Shown here: piece by piece, positions 58,375 through 64,000 of the stretch
Layout: each line of letters opens with the position of its first letter
Position numbering within the stretch: position 1 is the first letter of the stretch
The notes under the pieces: generated by a model
Seen by the model: the letters and a program-made list of their open reading frames with translations, nothing else
Told to the model about the DNA's origin: nothing
Databases searched by the model: none
Made by a program: the position numbers and the translations under genes
Origin: Azomonas agilis
Lineage (GTDB): Bacteria > Pseudomonadota > Gammaproteobacteria > Pseudomonadales > Pseudomonadaceae
NCBI RefSeq assembly: GCF_007830255.1
Contig: NZ_VLKG01000011.1
Coordinates: 41,632-105,631, forward strand
Direction of reading: 5' to 3'
Length of the DNA stretch: 64,000 nt

Positions 58375-58785
58375 ATGGAGATTGAAGAGGTAATTGAGCA
58401 GCTTCGAGCACGCAATGAACGCATTCCAGTGCCTTTGGAACTGCCTGACGAAGACCTTTTAGTAGAGGTGGAAGAAGAACTGCTGATCGGTATTCCCTAC
58501 GATCTACGCCTGTTTTTGCTACAGGTCAGTGATGTGGTGTATGGCCGCTTGGAGCCGGTTACGGCTGCTGATCCCAGATCCCACACCTATCTGCCTGAAG
58601 TGGCGGCTATGGCTTGGGATTTAGGGGTGCCTCGCCATTTAGTGCCCCTGTGCCAAGACGGACACGATTACTACCTCGTGGATATGGAAGGCAAGGTGTT
58701 ACGCTGGGAAGGAGCAAATGCAGAGTTGACCGACGAGCAATGGGATTCGGTTTGGCACTGGGTCGAAGAGGTCTGGCTGGAGTAA
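58375..58785 (+). CDS. SMI1/KNR4 (SUKH) family protein
   Basis: 136 acidic residues from ATG 58375 (MEIEEVIEQLRARNERIPV). The SUKH fold pattern is seen: ELLIGIPYDLRLFLLQVSDVV, YGRLEPVT and PLCQDGHDYYLVDMEGKVLRW (split at 20). SUKH proteins include immunity proteins to secreted toxins and general housekeeping members; no toxin gene is beside it. Close relatives occur as single genes in Pseudomonas-type genomes, so a housekeeping role is as likely as immunity. Confidence 0.8.
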   Translation: MEIEEVIEQLRARNERIPVPLELPDEDLLVEVEEELLIGIPYDLRLFLLQVSDVVYGRLEPVTAADPRSHTYLPEVAAMAWDLGVPRHLVPLCQDGHDYYLVDMEGKVLRWEGANAELTDEQWDSVWHWVEEVWLE

Positions 58786-58866
58786 GCTAGACCAAGGCGC
58801 AATATCCTTATAGGCCAATCTCGCTATAAGGCTCTGTCATAACGCTGTTATTCCTTGGGTGCCGCC

Positions 58867-59322
58867 ATGTCCAGCTTGATCTCTTTTTCACTGTGGTTAT
58901 TCGTCATCTTAGTGCTCGCCAGCCTATGGTACGCCCAAGGCATTCGAGAGGCAGCCCTAGCCCGAGTAAAACAGCACTGCACTAAACTGGACTTAGTGTT
59001 GCTGGATGAGTACGTTGCTTTTCAGAAGCTCGACTGGGCCTATGACCTGTACGGAACTAAGCGCATCATTTGGATATATGCCTTTGAATTTACCGTAACC
59101 GGTGAGCAGCGCTATCAAGGCAGCATCACCATGTTTAGTAAAAATCCGGGGCGGATTAGCCTAGAGCCACACCTGCAACCCATCACCCGCAAAGCATCCG
59201 AAGGCTCCGTTTACACACTAAAGCCTACCAAAGAGGCCAGCAATCATCCCAATGGACAGGTGGTTTCCTTAGCCGATTGGCGCAAACAACACCCTAAAAC
59301 CAAAGTTAGGCCTCAAGGTTAA
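58867..59322 (+). CDS. DUF3301 domain-containing protein
   Basis: 151 residues from ATG 58867. One N-terminal membrane helix (LISFSLWLFVILVLASLWY) followed by REAALARVKQHCTKLDLVLLDEYVAF (split), the DUF3301 pattern, and a basic C-terminal tail. Inner-membrane anchored with the bulk probably in the cytoplasm. Function unknown. Its stop codon overlaps that of the convergent COG0523 GTPase by four bases. Confidence 0.75.
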   Translation: MSSLISFSLWLFVILVLASLWYAQGIREAALARVKQHCTKLDLVLLDEYVAFQKLDWAYDLYGTKRIIWIYAFEFTVTGEQRYQGSITMFSKNPGRISLEPHLQPITRKASEGSVYTLKPTKEASNHPNGQVVSLADWRKQHPKTKVRPQG

Positions 59323-60272
59323 AAACGGCAACATGCTTCCAGGGTTTGGCTGAGCAGCGCTTGATCCTGTGCCTGAGCAAAAATCAGCTCAATCCGCGAA
59401 TCGCGCCGCCATTCGCTGGCTTGAAAGCTCAGTCTCGATCCTGCCAGTGCATTGGCTGAATACCAACCCTCTAAGCTGTGGACGATTAACTTAGCTCGCA
59501 TCCAAGGCAAGCTCTTTAGCCAGTGCTGAAGGCGTTGCAGGTCAAACTGCTGAGCCGCAGGCCAACGCCAACTGATGCTCCAAGCGCTTTCTTGTTGTTG
59601 GGTATGGCATTCGGCAGCCTCTAAACGCTGCCAAGGGCAGGCCTTGGGAGCTGCATCTAACGCCATAGGCGCAGACTGTGCAGGAATGGGCTGAAATCCG
59701 GGCAGCTTTTCCAAGGGCAAATAACCATGACGAGTGGCATAACACTCCAATGGCGACCAGCCTTGGCTTAGGTTTTGAATCTGTAGCTCTGATAATCCTT
59801 CAGTTTTATTCAGCAAGATTAGCGGATTAAGGGCTAATAACGCCTGTTGCTCTGGGGATAGAGCCTGTCCTGCCATCAGAGCCGGAGCATCCAGCACCAA
59901 AACCGGTGGCAGTACCCGTAACATGCCCCGCCAAGGAGTCTGTTGCAGTTGTTGATACAGGCTGAGGGGATGCCCTAACCCTGAAGGCTCAATCAATAGC
60001 CGATCCGGTCGAGCGCGGCGCAGCAGGCGATTCAGGCCAATCTGAAAGGGAATTCCTTGGATACAACACAGACAACCGCCCGCGATTTCAGCCACTTGGG
60101 TCTGAGCATCCACATGCAGTAAGGCCGCATCCAAACCCAGTTGGCCAAATTCATTGATACACACTGCCCAACGCTCTGAGGCCGGTTTTTGCTTCAATAG
60201 CGCCTGTATGAATGAGGTTTTTCCAGCGCCTAAAGATCCCGCGATCAGATGAGTGGGAATATCATACAGCAT
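59319..60272 (-). CDS. COG0523 (CobW/YjiA-like) GTP-binding protein
   Basis: 317 residues from ATG 60272, served by GGAG nine bases upstream that lies within an earlier in-frame ATG (60287). P-loop GSLGAGKT at 12-19, metal-binding CLCC at 67-70, LLIEPSGLGHP and NKTE. This family of metallochaperone-like GTPases moves zinc, cobalt or other metals to client enzymes. The C-terminal CobW_C part is present but divergent. No Zur-type palindrome is evident in the 27-base gap to the next gene, so the metal cannot be named. Confidence 0.83.
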   Translation of the reverse strand: MLYDIPTHLIAGSLGAGKTSFIQALLKQKPASERWAVCINEFGQLGLDAALLHVDAQTQVAEIAGGCLCCIQGIPFQIGLNRLLRRARPDRLLIEPSGLGHPLSLYQQLQQTPWRGMLRVLPPVLVLDAPALMAGQALSPEQQALLALNPLILLNKTEGLSELQIQNLSQGWSPLECYATRHGYLPLEKLPGFQPIPAQSAPMALDAAPKACPWQRLEAAECHTQQQESAWSISWRWPAAQQFDLQRLQHWLKSLPWMRAKLIVHSLEGWYSANALAGSRLSFQASEWRRDSRIELIFAQAQDQALLSQTLEACCRF

Positions 60273-60299
60273 GGAATAAGACTCCATTGAGGATAGGGC

Positions 60300-60653
60300 A
60301 TGTTTGGCTTAAGGCTGCTGGGGCTGTTGATCGGACTAGGGGTTTGTACTCAGGTTCAGGCTGAAGCCTGTGCGGTGTATTCCGCTAAAGCCGAGGAGCC
60401 ATTAATCCGCTGCCAACAAAATCGCAGTATCCCACCTCATCTGTTTCGGTCGGGGTTTTGTGTGGCCCAACCCGAGGGTCATCACGTCAACTCCAAGCTG
60501 ATGGCTCAGTGTCCTTTGGGCTTTCAGGCCGCTTGCCGCAACGCTCAGGTAGGCAACACAACCTACCGGCAGGATGTATTTTATTACGCAAACCAGATCC
60601 CCGCGCATGTGCAGCAAGACTGTAAACGACGGCGCGGGGTTTGGATGCGTTAA
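60300..60653 (+). CDS. small secreted cysteine-rich hypothetical protein
   Basis: 117 residues, not recognised. Residues 1-21 are a signal peptide (LRLLGLLIGLGVCTQVQA) with GAGGATA as ribosome-binding site. The mature part has six cysteines (EAC, IRC, GFC, AQC, AAC, QDC), suggesting three disulfides in the periplasm or outside. Basic C-terminus. Divergent from the COG0523 GTPase by 27 bases, so the two may share control. Confidence 0.6.
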   Translation: MFGLRLLGLLIGLGVCTQVQAEACAVYSAKAEEPLIRCQQNRSIPPHLFRSGFCVAQPEGHHVNSKLMAQCPLGFQAACRNAQVGNTTYRQDVFYYANQIPAHVQQDCKRRRGVWMR

Positions 60654-60707
60654 CTCTAGTGGTGTGTTCTGGTTTTTTCCTGATTGTGCTGTGCTTTGGA
60701 GGCTTAT

Positions 60708-62933
60708 TTGTCCCAACCCATCTTGCGTATCGCCTTGCCCTCTCCGTTACGCGCTTTGTTTGACTATTGGGCTCCCGTGGGCACTCCAATCAGCAGTCTA
60801 TTGGCTGGGGTTCGCGTGCGCGTTCCTTTTGGACGGCGTGAGCTGGTGGGCCTATTGATCGAAGTCGTCAGCCAGTCCGAAGTTCCCACTGAGCGTTTAA
60901 GGCCCGCCCTAGCTCTACTGGACGACAGCCCCTTACTGCCTGCCCCAGTATTTCGCTTAGCACGTTGGACAGCACAGTATTACCAACACAGTCTGGGCGA
61001 TACGCTAGCGGTGATGTTGCCCAACCTATTAACCCAAGGAGAGCCAGCCCAATTTAAACCGCGCTGGCTATGGCAGGTGGAGCCGAACCTAAGTCTGGAC
61101 GATCCGCGTGTGCAGCGTGCCCCACGCCAACGCGAAGCCTTGCGGGTACTGGCACAACACCCTCAAGGAGTCGCGGAGGAGTTGTTGCCTCGGTTGCAAC
61201 TCAGCCGTGAAGCCCTCAATAGTCTGCGTAACAAGGGATTGGTACGCATAACGGCCTGTAACGACCTCCCAGAACCTAAAACCCACCAAGGCAGTTGGCT
61301 ATTAGAAGCGCAATTAGCGCTCAATTCTGAACAACGCAATGCGTACGAGGCGGTCAAGAGTCGCTTCGGTCACTTTCAGTGCTTTTTACTAGCAGGGGTT
61401 ACCGGCAGCGGCAAAACCGAGGTTTATCTACATCTGGTACACCAAATGCTGCTGGCGGGTAAACAGAGCCTAATTCTAATTCCCGAAATCAACCTCAGTC
61501 CCCAAACCCTAGCGCGGTTTCAGCAGCGTTTTAATGCTCGTATTGTGGTACTGCACTCAGGACTTACCGATCGCGCCCGCTTGGATGCTTGGCTGGAAGC
61601 CCGGAGCGGAAATGCTGATATTGTGATCGGCACGCGCTCGGCCTTGTTCACACCGTTATTAAACCCCGGCCTGATTATTGTGGATGAGGAGCACGATACC
61701 TCCTACAAGCAGCAAGAAAGCCTGCGTTATCAGGCACGGGATTTGGCCGTAGTACGGGCCCATATGGAGCAGATTCCCGTGGTATTGGGCTCTGCAACCC
61801 CCTCACTGGAAAGCCTGCACAATGCCCATACTGGACGTTACGCCCTATTGAAGTTAGAACAACGTGCCGGGCACGCCGCGTTACCCGACTTCTGGCGTTT
61901 AGATGTTAAAAATCTGGTACTGGACGCAGGAATCTCGGGGCCATTGCAACAAGCTATCCGACAAACCTTAGCCGCAGGGCAACAGGTACTGGTATTCCTC
62001 AATCGGCGCGGCTATGCCCCGACATTGCTCTGCCACCACTGCGGCTGGTTTAGCCTTTGCCCGCACTGCGATGCACGCATGACCTTGCACCAACAGACGG
62101 GGCGTTTGCATTGCCATCACTGTGACTACCATGAACCGCTGCCGACTCAGTGCCCTCAATGTCAGCAACAAGATTTACGCCCCATAGGGGCGGGCACAGA
62201 ACGAGCCGAGCAGCGGTTAGGAAGTCTCTTTCCTCAGTATCCGGTATTGCGCGTAGATCGCGACAGTACCCGCCGTAAAGACAGCCTAGACCAGATTTTG
62301 CAGCGCATTAACGAGGGTAAGCCCTGCATTTTGGTCGGGACACAAATGCTAGCCAAGGGGCACCACTTCCCCCACGTAACCTTGGTAGCTATTTTGGATG
62401 CCGACGGCGGACTCTTTTCCGCAGACTTTCGCGCCGCCGAACACATGGCACAGCAGATCACTCAGGTGGCAGGCCGGGCGGGGCGAGCAGGGCATAAAGG
62501 CCAAGTCATTATTCAAAGTCACCTAGCCGACCATCCCTTACTGGTGCAGTTGACCGAACAAGGTTACTTTGCCTTTGCCGACCAAGCCTTAGCAGAACGC
62601 CAAGCCGCCTGTTTGCCGCCCTTCAGCCATATGGTATTGATTCGAGCCGAAGCCCGCCAACCACAGCAGGCTGAGGATTTTTTGGAGCAGATTCGCACCC
62701 TAGCCGAAGATATGCAGCAGCTAGACTCCGCCTTAACCTCGGTTGAATTACTCGGCCCTATTCCAGCCTTAATGGAGCGCAAAGCCGGTTGGCATCGTGC
62801 CCAATTGTTAGTTCAGGCCCAAACCCGAGGCGCTTTGCATCGTCTGTTGGATCAGTGGATTCCGAATGTAGCGCTATTGCCAGAGGCCAAACGGATTCGC
62901 TGGATATTAGATGTTGACCCTCTGGAGGTTTAG
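60708..62933 (+). CDS. priA: primosomal protein N' (replication restart helicase)
   Basis: 3'-5' helicase that reloads the replisome at stalled forks. TTG 60708 is taken as start because GGAGG lies five bases before it and the product then begins SQPILRIALPSPLR, as PriA does; 741 residues (E. coli 732). GVTGSGKTEVYLHLV is Walker A, VDEEHDTSYKQQE the DEEH box. Eight zinc-binding cysteines lie in CHHCGWFSLCPHC and CHHCDYHEPLPTQCPQC. Convergent with bioD, one base apart. Confidence 0.95.
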   Translation: MSQPILRIALPSPLRALFDYWAPVGTPISSLLAGVRVRVPFGRRELVGLLIEVVSQSEVPTERLRPALALLDDSPLLPAPVFRLARWTAQYYQHSLGDTLAVMLPNLLTQGEPAQFKPRWLWQVEPNLSLDDPRVQRAPRQREALRVLAQHPQGVAEELLPRLQLSREALNSLRNKGLVRITACNDLPEPKTHQGSWLLEAQLALNSEQRNAYEAVKSRFGHFQCFLLAGVTGSGKTEVYLHLVHQMLLAGKQSLILIPEINLSPQTLARFQQRFNARIVVLHSGLTDRARLDAWLEARSGNADIVIGTRSALFTPLLNPGLIIVDEEHDTSYKQQESLRYQARDLAVVRAHMEQIPVVLGSATPSLESLHNAHTGRYALLKLEQRAGHAALPDFWRLDVKNLVLDAGISGPLQQAIRQTLAAGQQVLVFLNRRGYAPTLLCHHCGWFSLCPHCDARMTLHQQTGRLHCHHCDYHEPLPTQCPQCQQQDLRPIGAGTERAEQRLGSLFPQYPVLRVDRDSTRRKDSLDQILQRINEGKPCILVGTQMLAKGHHFPHVTLVAILDADGGLFSADFRAAEHMAQQITQVAGRAGRAGHKGQVIIQSHLADHPLLVQLTEQGYFAFADQALAERQAACLPPFSHMVLIRAEARQPQQAEDFLEQIRTLAEDMQQLDSALTSVELLGPIPALMERKAGWHRAQLLVQAQTRGALHRLLDQWIPNVALLPEAKRIRWILDVDPLEV

Positions 62934-62934
62934 C

Positions 62935-63609
62935 TCAGCGAGGAAGGATCAGTTGCTGCGCCATAACCCCCAAGTCCACCGAGGGCATATAAGGCACTTG
63001 CCCCAGACAGGGAGCCGGCAAGTGCTGTTGTAGGCTGTCCAATACCTCAGGCAAACGGGCGACCTTAGAATCAATCACATTGGCCACCCAACCGGCCAGA
63101 CTCAAACCATCCCGTAGAATGGCTTCAGCCGTCAAACAAGCGTGACTAATACAGCCTAAGCGCACACCCACCACCAAAATGACGGGAATACCCAAGCCTA
63201 TTGCGACATCAGATAAATACTGTTGCGCGTTCAGTGGTACCCGCCAACCTCCAGCTCCCTCAATCAAGGTAAGATCAGCGCCCAAAGCCAGGATGGGACG
63301 CACAGCCTGTATCAAAGCTTCTGGGTGGAGTTCTAAGCCTTGCTCACGGGCAGCAAGGTGAGGCGCAATAGCCGGGGCAAAAGCCCAAGGATTGACCTGC
63401 GCATAGGACAGGGGCAGCGAGCACTCCGCTTGCAAACTCAAGGCATCTGCGTTACGTAAGCCTTCTGGCGTTGCTTGGCAGTCGGATGCGACTGGCTTAC
63501 AGGCGGCCGTGGAATAGCCTTGATGACGTGCTCGGCGTAATAAAGCAGTGGCAATGGTAGTTTTGCCTATTTCCGTGTCCGTACCGGCAATAAAAAAGGC
63601 TTGGCTCAC
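62935..63609 (-). CDS. bioD: dethiobiotin synthetase
   Basis: ATP-dependent ring closure of 7,8-diaminopelargonate, the step before biotin. 224 residues from GTG 63609 with GGAGGAG upstream. P-loop GTDTEIGKTTIATALL, CKPVASDCQ, EGAGGWRVPLN and the nucleotide-binding QLILPR end region. No other bio gene is in the window; a tnpB element ends 16 bases before the start codon, possibly splitting a former bio operon (inference). Confidence 0.94.
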   Translation of the reverse strand: MSQAFFIAGTDTEIGKTTIATALLRRARHQGYSTAACKPVASDCQATPEGLRNADALSLQAECSLPLSYAQVNPWAFAPAIAPHLAAREQGLELHPEALIQAVRPILALGADLTLIEGAGGWRVPLNAQQYLSDVAIGLGIPVILVVGVRLGCISHACLTAEAILRDGLSLAGWVANVIDSKVARLPEVLDSLQQHLPAPCLGQVPYMPSVDLGVMAQQLILPR

Positions 63610-63624
63610 GTAAAAACTCCTCCG

Positions 63625-63750
63625 TTGACATCCTCCCCGCCCTAAAGGACAGGGATTCCCACTACTGGACGGCCATGCCCGACCGCAAGCATGTTCTTAG
63701 CCGCGTTGATATCGCGGTCGTGCCTGACACCACAGGCACTGCATGTCCAT
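63625..63750 (-). ncRNA. putative omega-RNA scaffold and right end of an IS200/IS605-type element
   Basis: In TnpB elements the guide RNA scaffold overlaps the 3' end of tnpB and ends at the transposon right end. Here the minus strand after the tnpB stop reads GGCGGGGAGGATGTCAA, the usual terminal sequence of such elements, ending at 63625. The guide would begin at 63624 and run into the bioD ribosome-binding site. The 5' limit of the RNA is a rough estimate. Confidence 0.55.
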
Positions 63751-64000
63751 TCTCTTATTCCAAGTCCTGCGATACCTTTCGGCCTTGAATCGGGCAATGC
63801 GCCGCAATTCGAGCAGGTTTGGGTGGTGTACGCCTCGTTCACTGCTTTAAAAACAATGCCTGCGCCCGCGCACTTGTATTCCAGCATGGTTTTGAGCAGG
63901 CCCCATCCCGCATCCAGTACGGATTTGGCCAGCTTGGTTTGAGTGAGTAAGGAAGATTTCACATTACCAACGTAGATTGCACCGGCACGGTTCACCAGTT
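63642..64000 (-). CDS. tnpB: RNA-guided endonuclease TnpB, C-terminal part (5' end outside the window)
   Basis: 119 codons are visible, open to the window edge. They cover the last part of the split RuvC domain and its zinc finger: AKSVLDAGWGLLKTMLEYKC, the catalytic Glu region AVNEAYTTQTCSNCG, then CSACGVRHDRDINAAKN with the catalytic Asp and second cysteine pair. The stop TAG is at 63642-63644. No frame damage is seen, unlike the tnpB remnant at 29.8-30.3 kb, which is of a different lineage. A tnpA transposase is not in view. Confidence 0.9.
   Translation of the reverse strand, partial: LVNRAGAIYVGNVKSSLLTQTKLAKSVLDAGWGLLKTMLEYKCAGAGIVFKAVNEAYTTQTCSNCGALPDSRPKGIAGLGIREWTCSACGVRHDRDINAAKNMLAVGHGRPVVGIPVL

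Overview
This is the chromosomal replication-origin region of a gammaproteobacterium. The supporting evidence is the conserved blocks dnaA-dnaN-recF-gyrB (minus strand) and rpmH-rnpA-yidD-yidC-mnmE-mnmG-rsmG-parA-parB-atpIBEFHAGDC (plus strand), which diverge from an AT-rich gap with DnaA boxes at about 42.1-42.5 kb. MnmG, acetolactate synthase and the uvrA/MFS pair look most like those of Pseudomonas/Oceanospirillales-type bacteria, but the genus cannot be fixed from the sequence alone. Composition is mixed: moderately GC-rich in most metabolic genes and clearly AT-richer across dnaN-dnaA-oriC-yidC.

Layout. 1-9.3 kb: a GTPase/membrane-protein pair (DUF3482, partial at the window edge, and DUF2868), folA, ilvD, a secreted phosphodiesterase with a hemopexin-type propeller, rlmI and a DUF4124 protein. 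9.6-15.6 kb: branched-chain amino acid genes ilvB-ilvH-ilvC, then pssA and an MdtD-like exporter. 15.6-20.1 kb: a sulfonate-sulfur cluster (1-Cys peroxiredoxin, ssuA, ssuD, ssuC, ssuB) preceded by a 46-bp perfect AT-rich inverted repeat. 20.3-31.2 kb is the most accessory part: a chemoreceptor, trpBA with a divergent TrpI-type regulator, a four-EF-hand acidic protein beside a two-component system, an AraC regulator with a divergent bile-acid-symporter-family protein, a decayed tnpB and an AT-rich acetyltransferase. 31.3-38.1 kb: uvrA, a YajR-like transporter and gyrB. 38-50.7 kb: origin, ribosomal protein L34/RNase P/YidC, tRNA-modification genes and the ParAB system, with a near-consensus parS inside recF. 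50.8-58.3 kb: the F1Fo ATP synthase operon. 58.4-64 kb: a SMI1/KNR4 protein, a DUF3301 protein, a COG0523 GTPase, a small secreted cysteine-rich protein, priA, bioD and the 3' end of an intact-looking tnpB.

The most unusual features are: (1) a tandem duplication of about 382 bp at the end of the atp operon, giving an extra epsilon gene that encodes only the N-terminal beta-sandwich, with the upstream RNA hairpin also duplicated and kept foldable through G-U pairs; (2) the tnpB end with a putative omega-RNA scaffold ending just before the bioD ribosome-binding site; (3) the parS site inside recF; (4) the EF-hand protein beside a sensor kinase with an acidic, proline-rich periplasmic loop; (5) the phosphodiesterase-hemopexin fusion; and (6) the long perfect palindrome in front of the sulfonate/peroxiredoxin cluster. 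Genes right of 42.5 kb are almost all on the plus strand and genes left of it mostly on the minus strand, as expected for leading-strand transcription from an origin there.
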